Positions 39,173 through 48,373 are shown, counted from the stretch's first letter. The stretch is 64,000 nucleotides of DNA from Dietzia natronolimnaea (GCF_002289575.1 NZ_NTGA01000004.1:186001-250000); one strand, 5' to 3'. Notes: generated by a model from the sequence alone, not told the origin. Numbers and translations are program-made.

Positions 39173-39274
39173 GGATCCGAGCGTAGGCGAGCGCTGACCT
39201 CCGGCCGACTGATCGGGTCCGGCCCGGGGGCGTCCACCCCCGGGCGGTCGAGTGCCGACGGGGAAAAATTCCTT

Positions 39275-39290
39275 GACAAAAAATTTTGTC
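39275..39290 (+). promoter_or_regulatory. Operator and -35 box of the ArsR-SRPBCC operon
   Basis: GACAAAA-AA-TTTTGTC is a perfect palindrome with 7-bp arms, embedded in a strikingly A+T-rich stretch (39264-39288). It overlaps a TTGACA -35 hexamer (39273-39278), a layout that suits autorepression by the downstream ArsR-type protein. Confidence 0.7.
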
Positions 39291-39331
39291 GGCAGGAGGC
39301 TGGGTGCCAACCAACACAGGAGGCCGGGGGC

Positions 39332-40024
39332 ATGCAGGACATCGGCGTGATCGACAGCGCAGAGGTGGCGACCGCCGCCCTGGCCCCGATCCGCACGCGC
39401 CTGTTGGCCGAACTCTCCGAGCCGGGGTCGGCCACCACGCTCGCCGCCCGGCTGGGTGTACCGAGGCAGAAGCTCAACTATCACCTGCGGCAGCTCGAGA
39501 AGCACGGGCTGGTCGAACTGGTCGAGGAGCGACGGCGGGGGAACGTCCACGAACGGATCCTGAGGGCCTCGTCGTCGTCGTACGTCGTCTCTCCCGGGGT
39601 GATGGGACGGACCCAGCCGGTCGTCGGCGCCGACAGCGACCAGGCGTCCCCACGATGGCTGCTCGCGCTGGCCTCACGGATGGTGCGCGAGGTGGGTGAA
39701 CTGGTCGTCGGGGCGCGCCGGACCGGCAAGCGGGTCGGGACGTTCGGTCTCGACGGCGAGGTGTGCTTCGCCACCCCGGCCGACCGCGCGGCGTTCGCCG
39801 ACGAACTCACCGACGCGGTGACCAGGCTCGTGTCCAGGTACCACGACGACTCCTCCGATGGGAGCCGCCGACACCGGCTCATCGTGGGGATGCACGCCGT
39901 CCCACCCGGGAGCACCGACTCATCCGGGGGCGCCGGGCCATCCGGGCGAACCGACTCATCCGGGCCCACCGATCCATCCGGGCGAACCGACCCATCTGAG
40001 AGTGAGGAGAAGGACGATGTCTGA
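39332..40024 (+). CDS. ArsR-type winged-helix regulator
   Basis: A 230-residue protein. The winged helix spans about residues 15-70 (TRLLAELSEPGSATTLAARLGVPRQ, then a recognition helix and wing). The remaining domain is helical. The C-terminal 35 residues repeat SSGPTDPSGRTDPS and are coded by tandem DNA repeats. A perfect AGGAGG lies 8 nt before ATG 39332. It overlaps the SRPBCC gene by 8 nt; such ArsR/SRPBCC pairs are common and the regulator probably controls its own operon. Confidence 0.88.
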   Translation: MQDIGVIDSAEVATAALAPIRTRLLAELSEPGSATTLAARLGVPRQKLNYHLRQLEKHGLVELVEERRRGNVHERILRASSSSYVVSPGVMGRTQPVVGADSDQASPRWLLALASRMVREVGELVVGARRTGKRVGTFGLDGEVCFATPADRAAFADELTDAVTRLVSRYHDDSSDGSRRHRLIVGMHAVPPGSTDSSGGAGPSGRTDSSGPTDPSGRTDPSESEEKDDV

Positions 40025-40796
40025 CCAGCCCAAGCGGATCGAGAAGTCCATCGAGCTCGACGCCACGCCGGAGGAGGTGTGGGAGGCCGTCGCCACAGGT
40101 GAGGGTATGGCGTGTTGGTTCGTGCCGCACCGGTTCGACCCGCCGGAGGGGGGCGTCGGCGCCCGCGTCGTGTCCGACTTCGGGTCCGGCAACATCTCCG
40201 AGGCCACGGTCCGGGAGTGGGAGCCCGGGCGGCGGTACTCGTCCTCTGCGGACGGCCAGACGGAGGTCGTGGAGTTCCTCGTCGAGGGCAGGGACGGCGG
40301 CGGAGCCGTGCTGCGGCTCATCCACAGCGGAATCACCGGCGAGGACTGGGAGGCCGAGTACCACAGCCACGGCTGGGACGGGTTCCTGGCCAATCTCCGC
40401 CGCTACTTCGACCACTTCCGCGGCCTGCCGCCGGCCACCGTGTCGATCATCGCGTTCAGCGACCTCGACAAGGATGGCATCTGGGCGCGGTTCAACGACG
40501 CGCTGGGGATCGACCGACAGCCGGCGGTCGGCGACACCGTGCACCTGACACCCGATGGGCTCGACCCGATCGACGGCGTGGTGGAGGTGGCCGAACCGGG
40601 GAATCTCGGCATCCGCAGCAACAGCGGCGCCCATTTCTTCAGCGGCGACGGCGCGTGGGGCATGGTCACCGTCGTCCACTACTACTTCGGCGACGAGTTC
40701 GACCGCGACGTGCTCACCGCCGGGTGGCAGCGTTGGGCGGACAGCCTCTTCCCGCCGCCGGCCGCCGCCCCGCCGGCCGCCCCGCCGGCGGGCTGA
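40017..40796 (+). CDS. SRPBCC (AHSA1-like) domain protein
   Basis: A 259-residue protein with the START/Bet v1-like fold: IEKSIELDATPEEVWEAVATGEGMACWF at the N-terminus, then SHGWDGFLANLRRYFDHFRG closing the first domain, and a second shorter half after residue 150. SRPBCC proteins bind hydrophobic ligands; no enzyme activity is implied. The tail is Pro/Ala-rich. ATG 40017 has a GAGGAGAAGG site inside the end of the regulator gene, so translation is coupled. Confidence 0.86.
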   Translation: MSDQPKRIEKSIELDATPEEVWEAVATGEGMACWFVPHRFDPPEGGVGARVVSDFGSGNISEATVREWEPGRRYSSSADGQTEVVEFLVEGRDGGGAVLRLIHSGITGEDWEAEYHSHGWDGFLANLRRYFDHFRGLPPATVSIIAFSDLDKDGIWARFNDALGIDRQPAVGDTVHLTPDGLDPIDGVVEVAEPGNLGIRSNSGAHFFSGDGAWGMVTVVHYYFGDEFDRDVLTAGWQRWADSLFPPPAAAPPAAPPAG

Positions 40797-40823
40797 AGCG
40801 CACCACCCGCGCGCGGGAAGGCG

Positions 40824-41633
40824 TCAACGGCGGGCGGCGGCCAGGCGTTCGCGTCGCAGCTGGTCGACCGCCGGCACCTCGACGGGCGGCAGCGAGTCGA
40901 CGCCGAGCGCGCGGCTCAGCAGCAGGTCCGCCAACTCGGGATTCCGGGCGAGCACCGGGCCGTGCATGTAGGTCGCGATCATCGACCCCTGCACCACTCC
41001 CTCGACCCGCCCGCCGGCACGCGCGGGCTCGCCTGCCGGGACGCCGTTGCCCACTCCCGAGGTGGCCACGCCGAGCGGGGCGGCATCCGGGCCCAGCACG
41101 GTGGCGCCCATGTGGTTCTCGAACCCCGTCAGGGTCTGGGTGAGCCCGGCCATTTGCGGTTCCGCCACCAGCTCGCCGATCGAGCGGGTGGCCTGCGGCG
41201 AGGTGGTCACGTCGAGCAGGCCCAACCCGGGAGCGCGGGAGCCGTCGGCGACCATGAACCACTCGCCGAACACCTGCATCCCGGCGCAGATGGCCAGCAC
41301 CGGCACCCCGCGCGCGACGGCCCGCTGCACACCGGGCGAGCCCGACAGGTGTCGTGATGCGAGCTTCTGGGCGGTGTCCTCGCCCCCGCCCACCGTGTAG
41401 ATGTCACACGAGTCGGGAACGGCGTCGTCGAGGGTGATGCGGACGATCTCGGCGTCGTACCCGCGCCACCTCAGGCGTTGGCGCAGGATCAGGGAGTTTC
41501 CGTCGTCGCCGTAGGTGCCCATGACGTCGGGCAGCACCAGGCCGATGCGCACAGTCGACTCGGTGGGCCGCGGGGAATCGGGGGAGACGGTGTCGAGCGG
41601 TGAGGCGGAGGCCCCGGCGTCGCGGTCGGTCAT
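40824..41633 (-). CDS. gatD: Lipid II isoglutaminyl synthase, glutaminase subunit GatD
   Basis: A 269-residue class I glutamine amidotransferase of the CobQ-like type. The nucleophile Cys is in LAICAGMQVFGEW and the partner His in YMHGPVLARNPELAD. GatD supplies ammonia to MurT, which amidates the alpha-carboxyl of D-Glu in lipid II at the inner face of the membrane. ATG 41633 overlaps the murT stop as ATGA, the usual coupling of the pair. Confidence 0.93.
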   Translation of the reverse strand: MTDRDAGASASPLDTVSPDSPRPTESTVRIGLVLPDVMGTYGDDGNSLILRQRLRWRGYDAEIVRITLDDAVPDSCDIYTVGGGEDTAQKLASRHLSGSPGVQRAVARGVPVLAICAGMQVFGEWFMVADGSRAPGLGLLDVTTSPQATRSIGELVAEPQMAGLTQTLTGFENHMGATVLGPDAAPLGVATSGVGNGVPAGEPARAGGRVEGVVQGSMIATYMHGPVLARNPELADLLLSRALGVDSLPPVEVPAVDQLRRERLAAARR

Positions 41634-42922
41634 GGCTGCTGCTCCTTCCGGGCGGCGATCGCGCGTCCGAGGTCGCGGAACGCGGTGTAGTTGGCCAGCA
41701 CCTCGACCCGGCCGGGTGGGCACCGCCTGATCGCGGACAACGGGTCGGGCTCGAGCTTGTGCTCGACCCCGGCGTAGCTCAGGCGCACCGACAGGTCCGC
41801 GGCGCGCTCACCGGAGGCGTACACGGACACGCCCTCGAAGCTCTCGAAGCGCACGTCCCACAACCACGACAGGTCCACGCCGTCGGCGACCTGCCCGTTG
41901 ACCGCGATCACCAGGCCGTCCGCCGAGGTGTCGATCATGCCGAGGGCCTCCTGCCAGCCGGCCGGGTTCTTGGCCAGCAGCAGGTGCGCCGAGCGGCCGT
42001 CCACGTCGACGGTCGAGTAGCGGCCCGCCACGTCGTCGACCTGCTCCACCGCCCGGACCGCGGCGGCGGGGTCGGCGCCCATCGCCACTGCGGCGGCCAC
42101 GGCCTGGGCGGCGTTGCCGCGGTTGGCGCGGCCCGGGATGGCCAGCCGCATCGGCGCGGTGAAGCCGTCGGGCCCGTGGATCGCGTCCTCGGTGACCCAC
42201 CAGTCGGGCTCGGGCCGCGCGAACTGCCGCCCGTCGGGCAGTGTGCCCCTGGCCTGCCAGCGGACGGCGCCCGTCTCGTCCACGGTGCGCGTGATCGGCT
42301 CGCCGGTGCGCGGGCAGCTCACCGAATCACCGGCCCACGCGTTGCCGGCCGCCACCCACACCACCGACGGGTTGTCGAAGGCGACCGAGGTGATCATCAC
42401 GTCGTCGCAGTTCGCCACCACCGTGGCCTGGGGCTGCGCTGCCACCCCGGCCCGCAGGCGCCGCTCGATGGAATTGATCTCTCCCACGCGGTCCAGCTGG
42501 TCGCGGCTCAGGTTGAGCAGGACGATCGCCTCGGGCCGGGTGTTCTCCGCGACCGCCGGGGTGTGCAGCTCGTCGACCTCGATCGCGGCCAGCGGGGCCT
42601 CGCGGTCGGCGCCGAGGGCGGAGACGATCCCGGCGTCCATATTGTCGCCGCCTGTGTTGGAGGCCACCGGGGCGACCGTCGACAACGCGGAGGCGACCAT
42701 CCTCGTCGTCGTCGACTTGCCGTTGGTGCCGGTGACCAGCACGGATCGCCGCCCGGCGGCGAGCTGGGACATCAGGCCGGGGTCCAGCTTGAGCGCGACC
42801 AGCCCGCCGATCATCCCGCCCGACCCGCGGCCGGACACCCGGGAGGCCCAGGTGGCCAGACGGGAGACGGCCACGGCTGCGCGGCCACGGGGGGTCAGTG
42901 CGGTGTGCGCGCGGGAACTCAT
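41630..42922 (-). CDS. murT: Lipid II isoglutaminyl synthase, ligase subunit MurT
   Basis: A 430-residue Mur-ligase-like enzyme. P-loop GTNGKSTTT (about residues 65-73), then EVDELHTPAV, LNLSRDQLDR and the C-terminal domain with NPAGWQEAL typical of MurT. The inserted zinc ribbon, normally with four cysteines, keeps only CPRT here; the later CxxC before RPEPDWW is replaced by TLPDGRQFA. ATG 42922 has TAGACT 6 nt upstream (leaderless). Confidence 0.93.
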   Translation of the reverse strand: MSSRAHTALTPRGRAAVAVSRLATWASRVSGRGSGGMIGGLVALKLDPGLMSQLAAGRRSVLVTGTNGKSTTTRMVASALSTVAPVASNTGGDNMDAGIVSALGADREAPLAAIEVDELHTPAVAENTRPEAIVLLNLSRDQLDRVGEINSIERRLRAGVAAQPQATVVANCDDVMITSVAFDNPSVVWVAAGNAWAGDSVSCPRTGEPITRTVDETGAVRWQARGTLPDGRQFARPEPDWWVTEDAIHGPDGFTAPMRLAIPGRANRGNAAQAVAAAVAMGADPAAAVRAVEQVDDVAGRYSTVDVDGRSAHLLLAKNPAGWQEALGMIDTSADGLVIAVNGQVADGVDLSWLWDVRFESFEGVSVYASGERAADLSVRLSYAGVEHKLEPDPLSAIRRCPPGRVEVLANYTAFRDLGRAIAARKEQQP

Positions 42923-42949
42923 GCGACGAGTCTAGGCAGGGGCGCCCGC

Positions 42950-44020
42950 TCAGAAACGCGCCGCACCGCCGAGCGCCCGGGCCACGTCCTGACCCAGCCC
43001 GGCGATCACCTCGTCCGGCGTGTCGTCGGGGCCGGCCGCGGTGGCGATCACGGCGATCGCGTACCGACCCGAGGTGGTGTTGACCACGGCGATGTCGTGG
43101 GCTTCGGTGTCGGTCTCACCGGTCTTGTTGGCGGTGGACCCCGCGGGCAGGTGGGCCGGCAGCTTCCACGTCCGATCCTGGTCGCTCATCAGGCCGAGCA
43201 CGGTCCGCGCGACCGCGGGCGAGGTCAGGGCCTCGCCTGCGGACGCGCGCCCGTCGGCGGCCCGCACCAACTCGGTGAGGTACTCCACGCTCCCGCGCGC
43301 GCTGACCCGGCTCCAGTCTCCGGTCCATTCCCATCGGAAGGCCCCGCCGGTGTGGAATTCATCGGCCAGGCCCACCCTGTCGGCCACGTCGTTGATCGCC
43401 TCGATCGGGTCGTCGGTATCGGGCGCCGAGGGCCCGTCGACGGAGAGGTCGTAGAGCAGGTTGGCGGCGTCGTTGTCCGAGACCGAGATGGCCGCCTCCA
43501 GCAGGTCCCAGAGGGGGCCGTACGGGGTCTCGGCGGTGGGGTCGGCGTCCCAGGCCTCGAGCGCCGCCACCGCGAAGGCCACCTTGATCACCGAGGCGGC
43601 GTAGCGGGGGTCGTCCTCGCCCGAGCACACCATGCGCTCGTCCGGGGCGTCGATCGCCAGGACGCACGCCGCCAGCTCGTGGCCCTCCAGGTCCGCCTCG
43701 GCGACGGCCCCGGACAGCAGCGGGCCCACCTCGCGCCAGCCGGACGGGACCGGCCGCTCGCGGTGGGCGGAGTCCTCGACCCGGCCGTCGGGGGCCGTGG
43801 CGGCGAGCGGCACCGATCCGGCCCGGGCGCTGGCCGACGCCGTGTCCGGGCTCCCCATCTCGGTTCCGGGCGCGGTCACCGCCACACCCAGTACCGCCGC
43901 CAGGCACAGTGCACCATAACCGCCCGCGGCCAACCTGAGCAGCCGCCGGGAGCGCCGTCGTGCCCGCACCGGGGCGTCCCGCAGACGGGCCGCGGGAGTG
44001 TCCGACCGGTACCGCGCCAC
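42950..44020 (-). CDS. Class A beta-lactamase-fold serine hydrolase, membrane-anchored
   Basis: A 356-residue protein. A single hydrophobic segment (about residues 28-50) follows an Arg-rich start, predicting a signal anchor. The serine-hydrolase triad motifs are in order: SVIK (SxxK), SDN and KTG in STANKTGETD. This is the class A lactamase/PBP-like fold; many actinobacterial members have no tested antibiotic activity. GTG 44020 has AGGAGA 5 nt upstream. A 27-nt gap separates it from murT, so a cell-wall role is plausible. Confidence 0.8.
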   Translation of the reverse strand: MARYRSDTPAARLRDAPVRARRRSRRLLRLAAGGYGALCLAAVLGVAVTAPGTEMGSPDTASASARAGSVPLAATAPDGRVEDSAHRERPVPSGWREVGPLLSGAVAEADLEGHELAACVLAIDAPDERMVCSGEDDPRYAASVIKVAFAVAALEAWDADPTAETPYGPLWDLLEAAISVSDNDAANLLYDLSVDGPSAPDTDDPIEAINDVADRVGLADEFHTGGAFRWEWTGDWSRVSARGSVEYLTELVRAADGRASAGEALTSPAVARTVLGLMSDQDRTWKLPAHLPAGSTANKTGETDTEAHDIAVVNTTSGRYAIAVIATAAGPDDTPDEVIAGLGQDVARALGGAARF

Positions 44021-44129
44021 GGGCTCTCCTGGTTCTGACCGGACCGGTGGTGGCCGGTGCGCCGAATTGACGGACTCGACAGTAGTCGTCGGAGATGTCG
44101 GGGTGGTCTGCCACGATAGGCGACACGAG

Positions 44130-44190
44130 CGGACACGGCCGGACAAGGTCGGACGAGGTCGGACGCGGTGGGCACGGTCGGCACGGGGGA
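44130..44190 (+). repeat. Imperfect 10-bp tandem repeat before the DnaQ-like gene
   Basis: Five to six copies of CGGACaaGGT-like units. No promoter is clear in the 179-nt gap; CACGATAGG just before the array could contain a -10 box. Confidence 0.6.
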
Positions 44191-44199
44191 CGGGGGGAC

Positions 44200-45141
44200 A
44201 TGAGCGGCTGGGTGGTGGTGGACGTCGAGACGTCCGGGATGAGGCCGTCGGTCGACCGGGTGCTGTCGGTGGCGGCGGTAGTGATCGACGACGACGGCGA
44301 GGTGGTTGAGGAGTTCGTGACCCTGCTCAACCCGGGGGTCGACCCGGGGCCGGTTCACGTGCACGGCCTCACGCCGGCCCTGCTCGCGGGCAAACCGCGC
44401 TATGCCGACGTGGCCGCGGACCTGGCCCGGGTGCTCGACGGCCGGACGGTGGTGGCCCACAACGCCACCTTCGACGCGTCCTTCCTGGCCTCGGAAGCGC
44501 GGCGGGCCGGGCTCGAGCCGCCGTTGGAGCAGTTCCTGTGCACGCTGGACTTCGCGGGCCGGCTCCACCTGTCCACCGCCGACCTGAAGTTGGTCACGCT
44601 CGCCGCGCACTTCGGGGTGGAGCAGCGGGCCGCGCACGACGCCCACGACGACGCGCTGGTGCTGGCCGGGGTGTTCGCGGGGATGCTGCAGGTCGCCGCG
44701 GCCAAGGATGTGCAGCCGTCGGTGCGGCGCCTCGACGGGATGCTGGCGGATCCGGAGACCGGTTTCCTCGTCTCCCGCGTCTGGGCCGAGGCCCTGGCCG
44801 CACCCAGGCTCTGGCGGCCGGCCGGGCGGTTGAAGCGTGGCGGCGGGCTGGTGCAGGGAATGGAGGTGGTCTTTACCCAGGACGTCGACCGCGACCCGGA
44901 GGAGATCGCCGGCTTCGTCGTCGATTCGGGTCTCTACCTGGCCGACCGCATCTCCTCCCGCACCTCGCTGGCGGTGTGCGACGCCCCCGGCGCGGTCCGG
45001 GGCCGTGCCGCCTTCGCCCGGAAGAAGGGACTCGAACTGGTCCCGTTCGCCCGGTTCTCCGAGATGCTCGCCGATGTGGCGCCCGGGCGGCCCGTCGCGG
45101 GCGCCCAGGCGGTGGACAGCGCGCAGGAGGCGCTCTTCTGA
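44200..45141 (+). CDS. DnaQ-like 3'-5' exonuclease with BRCT domain
   Basis: A 313-residue protein. Exo I DVETSG (residues 6-11), Exo II HNATFDASF and Exo III HDAHDDA give the DEDDh active site of the polymerase III epsilon family. The C-terminal part (about residues 225-300) looks like a BRCT domain: GMEVVFTQDVDRDPEEIAGF ... DAPGAVRGRAAFARKKGLELV. The position next to murT/gatD and leuA is conserved in the order. It may act in repair rather than as the replicative proofreader. Confidence 0.88.
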   Translation: MSGWVVVDVETSGMRPSVDRVLSVAAVVIDDDGEVVEEFVTLLNPGVDPGPVHVHGLTPALLAGKPRYADVAADLARVLDGRTVVAHNATFDASFLASEARRAGLEPPLEQFLCTLDFAGRLHLSTADLKLVTLAAHFGVEQRAAHDAHDDALVLAGVFAGMLQVAAAKDVQPSVRRLDGMLADPETGFLVSRVWAEALAAPRLWRPAGRLKRGGGLVQGMEVVFTQDVDRDPEEIAGFVVDSGLYLADRISSRTSLAVCDAPGAVRGRAAFARKKGLELVPFARFSEMLADVAPGRPVAGAQAVDSAQEALF

Positions 45142-45144
45142 CGG

Positions 45145-45162
45145 ACGCCCGCTGACGGGCGC
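45145..45162 (+). terminator. Small hairpin after the DnaQ-like gene
   Basis: CGCCCG-CTGA-CGGGCG immediately after the stop. Short but well placed. Confidence 0.35.
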
Positions 45163-45254
45163 GTTCCGCATCGTGGAGCGGCGGTCCGGGGGGTCGCGGC
45201 GGAACTGACATGATGGTCTGCGGCCCACGTCGTCGACAACAGGAGTACCTTCCC

Positions 45255-46616
45255 GTGCCCGCACCCCAGAACGCCGCCGCCCGCGAGGTCTACGAGAAGG
45301 AGCGGGCCCACGTCCTGACCCCGTGGTCCGCCTGGGGCGCCAGCGACCCGATGGTCGTCACCGCCGCCGAGGGCTGCCACCTGACCGACGGCGACGGCAA
45401 CCGCCTGCTCGACTTCACCTCCCAGCTGGTCAACACCAATATCGGCCACCAGCACCCCGTCGTGGTCAAGGCCATCCAGGACCAGGCCGCCGAACTGTGC
45501 ACCATCAACCCCGCGCACGCCAACGCCGCCCGCGCCGAGGCCGCCCGTCTGGTCGCCGAGGTCGCGCCCGCCGGGATGAACCGCGTGTTCTTCACCAACG
45601 CCGGCACCGAGGCCGTCGAGCACGCGATCCGCATGGCCCGCCGCCACACCGGCCGTCACAAGACCCTCTCGGCGTTCCGCAGCTACCACGGCGCCACCAC
45701 CACCTCGATGAACCTCACCGGCGACACCCGCCGCTGGGCCAACGACCACGGCAACACCGGTGCCGTGCACTTCCACGCGCCCTACCTGTACCGGTCGCAG
45801 TTCTACGCGGAGAACTCCAAGCAGGAGTGCGACCGCGCGCTCGAGCACCTGGACTCGCTCATCGGCCTCGAGGGCCCGGACCACTTCGCCGCCCTCATCA
45901 TCGAGTCGGTGCCCGGCACGGTCGGCATCATGGTGCCGCCGGCCGACTACCTGCGTGGCGTGCGCGAGATCTGCGACAAGTACGGGATCGTGATGATCTG
46001 CGACGAGGTCATGTCCGGCTTCGGCCGCACCGGCGCGTGGCTGGCCCTGGACAACTTCCGTTCCGGCGACGACGACTGGGCGCCCGACCTCATCACCTTC
46101 GCCAAGGGCTCCAACTCCGGCTACGTCCCTCTGGGCGGGGTGATCCTGCACGACCGGATCGCCGCCTCCTTCGAGACCACCCCGTACACCGGCGGCCTGA
46201 CCTACGCGGGGCACCCGCTGGCCTGCGCCTCGGTGGTGGCCACGATCAACCTGATGCGGGACGAGAAGATCGTCGAGAACGCCCGCCTGATCGGCGAGGA
46301 CGTGATCGGCCCGCGCCTGCGCCAACTCGCCGAAAAGCACCCGTCGATCGGCGAGGTCCGCGGCCTGGGTGTGTTCTGGGCCGTGGAGATGGTGGCCGAC
46401 CGCGAGACACGCGAGCCCCTCGCCCCCTACGGTGGGACATCGGAGGCCATGGCAAGGACCTTCGCCGCCGCGAAGTCCGACGGCGTGCTGTTGTTCATGA
46501 ACTACAACCGATTCCACATCGTTCCGCCCTGCATCATCACGGCCGATGAGGCGAACGCGGGGCTCGACGTGTTCGACCGCGCACTCGATGTGGCCGATTC
46601 CTACGTGGGGAGCTGA
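45255..46616 (+). CDS. Class III (omega) aminotransferase
   Basis: A 453-residue PLP enzyme of the ornithine/beta-alanine/taurine aminotransferase group. Motifs: GTEAVEHAIRMAR (phosphate loop), FRSYHGATTTSMNLTGD, ICDEVMSGFGRTGAW (Asp to the pyridine nitrogen), FAKGSNSGYVPLGGV (Schiff-base Lys) and TYAGHPLACA. GTG 45255 has AGGAG 9 nt upstream. The amino donor cannot be named with confidence. The next gene starts 6 nt after its stop. Confidence 0.9.
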   Translation: MPAPQNAAAREVYEKERAHVLTPWSAWGASDPMVVTAAEGCHLTDGDGNRLLDFTSQLVNTNIGHQHPVVVKAIQDQAAELCTINPAHANAARAEAARLVAEVAPAGMNRVFFTNAGTEAVEHAIRMARRHTGRHKTLSAFRSYHGATTTSMNLTGDTRRWANDHGNTGAVHFHAPYLYRSQFYAENSKQECDRALEHLDSLIGLEGPDHFAALIIESVPGTVGIMVPPADYLRGVREICDKYGIVMICDEVMSGFGRTGAWLALDNFRSGDDDWAPDLITFAKGSNSGYVPLGGVILHDRIAASFETTPYTGGLTYAGHPLACASVVATINLMRDEKIVENARLIGEDVIGPRLRQLAEKHPSIGEVRGLGVFWAVEMVADRETREPLAPYGGTSEAMARTFAAAKSDGVLLFMNYNRFHIVPPCIITADEANAGLDVFDRALDVADSYVGS

Positions 46617-46622
46617 CCGCGC

Positions 46623-47054
46623 ATGGCGCTGGTACTGGGACTGATAGTCAACGCCGTCGCCCTGTGGGTGGCGACACTGCTCGTGCCGGGGATCTCCCTG
46701 TACGAGACCGCCGGGGACGCCGGGATCGACGCCGGCGCCGTCGACAACGAGGTGAGCGTGCCGACCATCGCGGCGCTGCTCATCGTGGCCGTGGTGTTCA
46801 CGCTGATCAACGCGGTGGTCAAGCCCATCGTGCAGTTGCTGTCGCTGCCGCTGACCATCCTCACGCTGGGGCTGTTCCTGCTGGTGATCAACGCTCTGAT
46901 GCTGATGCTCACCAGCTGGGTCACCACGACGTTCCAGCCGTTCGGCGCCGAATATCACGTGAGCGGGTTCTGGGCGGCGTTCTTCGGGGCGATCGTGATC
47001 GGCCTGGTCAACTGGGTGCTCGGCATGGTGCTGCCCACGCGCGCCCGCGACTGA
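46623..47054 (+). CDS. Small four-TM membrane protein (phage holin superfamily IV / YvlD type)
   Basis: A 143-residue protein with four hydrophobic segments. LINAVVKPIVQLLSLPLTILTLGLFLLVINALML is the YvlD-like core. Despite the family name, such chromosomal proteins are not phage lysis genes as a rule. It follows the aminotransferase by 6 nt. A palindromic element separates it from the convergent amidase. Confidence 0.85.
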   Translation: MALVLGLIVNAVALWVATLLVPGISLYETAGDAGIDAGAVDNEVSVPTIAALLIVAVVFTLINAVVKPIVQLLSLPLTILTLGLFLLVINALMLMLTSWVTTTFQPFGAEYHVSGFWAAFFGAIVIGLVNWVLGMVLPTRARD

Positions 47055-47186
47055 CCCGCCGCTGTCGGGTCAGGCCGCCGCGCCCGGCCTGTCGTGGGGC
47101 GGGCGCGTGTGGCTGCCGAGGTGGAGCGCGCTGGCTGCGTGGGGAGCCCCGCCGTCACCCGGGGTCGCCCCGCCGGCCTCATGCAA

Positions 47187-47243
47187 CGAGAAGAGCGTTC
47201 CGAACACATCCCGCGAGTGGGGAGGTTCGGAACGCTCTTTTCG
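47187..47243 (+). repeat. Intergenic palindromic element, copy 2
   Basis: 19-bp stem CGAGAAGAGCGTTCCGAAC / GTTCGGAACGCTCTTTTCG with one mismatch and a 19-nt loop. Lies between convergent genes. Confidence 0.92.
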
Positions 47244-47272
47244 ATGGGTGAAGCGGGTCGGTCGGACCTGAC

Positions 47273-48373
47273 TCAGGACCCGAAGGCGGCCGAGGAGACG
47301 GCACTCGGGACCCAGTTGCGTGCGGCGACGTCGCGGATGAACTGCATCTGCGGGTAGAACGAGTTACCCGGGCAGGCGGTCCCGCCCCAGTCGCGGTGAC
47401 CCGAGACGGCCGGCATATTGCGCGTGGCCCCGCCCTGCGGGTTGCGGTAGGTGATCCCGCCGCGCGGGTTGATGCCGGTGGCCGAACACAGGGCGCGAAC
47501 GCAGTCGATGGTCGCGCCCACGGCTGCGGCGGTCGGCGGCGCCCCGGTGAAATCACCCAGGACGCACACGCCGATGTTGCCGTTGTTGACGCCACCCGTG
47601 TGGCCCGCGGTGACCACCGGGGGAGCGATACCGGCGACCGGGGGCACCTGGAAGACCGGGGTCCCGCCCACGGTTCCGCCGCGGCCCTGGTAGATCCGGC
47701 CCTCCGGGTCGATGAGCAGGTGGTACCCGACGTCGCCCCAGCCCAGCGTGTTGGCGTGGTAGTTGTATATCGCGCGGACGCTGGCGGCGCGGTCCGGTCC
47801 GACGGGCGAGGCCGTGTGGTGGATGGTGATCGCCTGCGCCGGGAAGAACTGCGGCGCCCAGCGGTTCCCCGAGACGTCACCGGCGCCCCAGGCCGCCCGC
47901 GGGATGATCGGCAGTCCGAGCGTGCCGACGCTGCCCAGGCTGTAGTTGCGCGGTGCGCCACGTCCGTCGTCGAACGCGGTGGCACGGGCGCCCGCGGGTG
48001 CGTCCACCTCGTAGCCCACGGAGCCCTCCGGCGCCGCGATGAGATCGGAGGCGGGCGTGCTGCCGCTGTCCGGAGCGGAATCCATCGCCTCGAGCGGGAG
48101 CCAGTCGCCCACGGAGCCGTCGGGGAACGCGAAGCGGATGCGACCCGCGATCTCCTCGGCGCTCGGGAAGGTCACTCCGACGTAGCCGAGCGGGCCGTTC
48201 GGCTGGATCATCCCGCTGCCTGTCGGGACGGACTGGAGCAGATCCTGCGCCATGCCGAGGGAACCGGTGTCGAACGGATTGGCCCCGGCGAGGGGGCCAC
48301 GAACGGAGGAGGCGACAGCGACGCCGACGCCGACTGACGCGGCGGCGAGGAACCCACGGCGTGAAACGGGCAT
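47273..48373 (-). CDS. Tat-exported peptidoglycan-recognition-type N-acetylmuramoyl-L-alanine amidase
   Basis: A 366-residue protein with a twin-arginine signal (SRRGFLAAASVG). The C-terminal PGRP/amidase_2 domain has the zinc ligands in TIHHTAS, HTGG and GHRDWGGTACPG, and the catalytic-type Tyr in GYHLLIDPEG. It should cleave the lactyl-peptide bond in peptidoglycan outside the membrane. The N-terminal half resembles actinobacterial amidases with a phosphate/choline-like accessory region. ATG 48373 is chosen because the signal peptide begins there. Confidence 0.9.
   Translation of the reverse strand: MPVSRRGFLAAASVGVGVAVASSVRGPLAGANPFDTGSLGMAQDLLQSVPTGSGMIQPNGPLGYVGVTFPSAEEIAGRIRFAFPDGSVGDWLPLEAMDSAPDSGSTPASDLIAAPEGSVGYEVDAPAGARATAFDDGRGAPRNYSLGSVGTLGLPIIPRAAWGAGDVSGNRWAPQFFPAQAITIHHTASPVGPDRAASVRAIYNYHANTLGWGDVGYHLLIDPEGRIYQGRGGTVGGTPVFQVPPVAGIAPPVVTAGHTGGVNNGNIGVCVLGDFTGAPPTAAAVGATIDCVRALCSATGINPRGGITYRNPQGGATRNMPAVSGHRDWGGTACPGNSFYPQMQFIRDVAARNWVPSAVSSAAFGS

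Noticed and set aside
42950-44020. Beta-lactamase-fold protein as an acquired resistance gene
   Set aside because: It lies in conserved chromosomal context next to murT, has host-like composition, and the fold is shared with cell-wall enzymes.
46623-47054. Holin-family protein as a sign of a prophage
   Set aside because: No other phage gene is nearby and the YvlD-like group is chromosomal.
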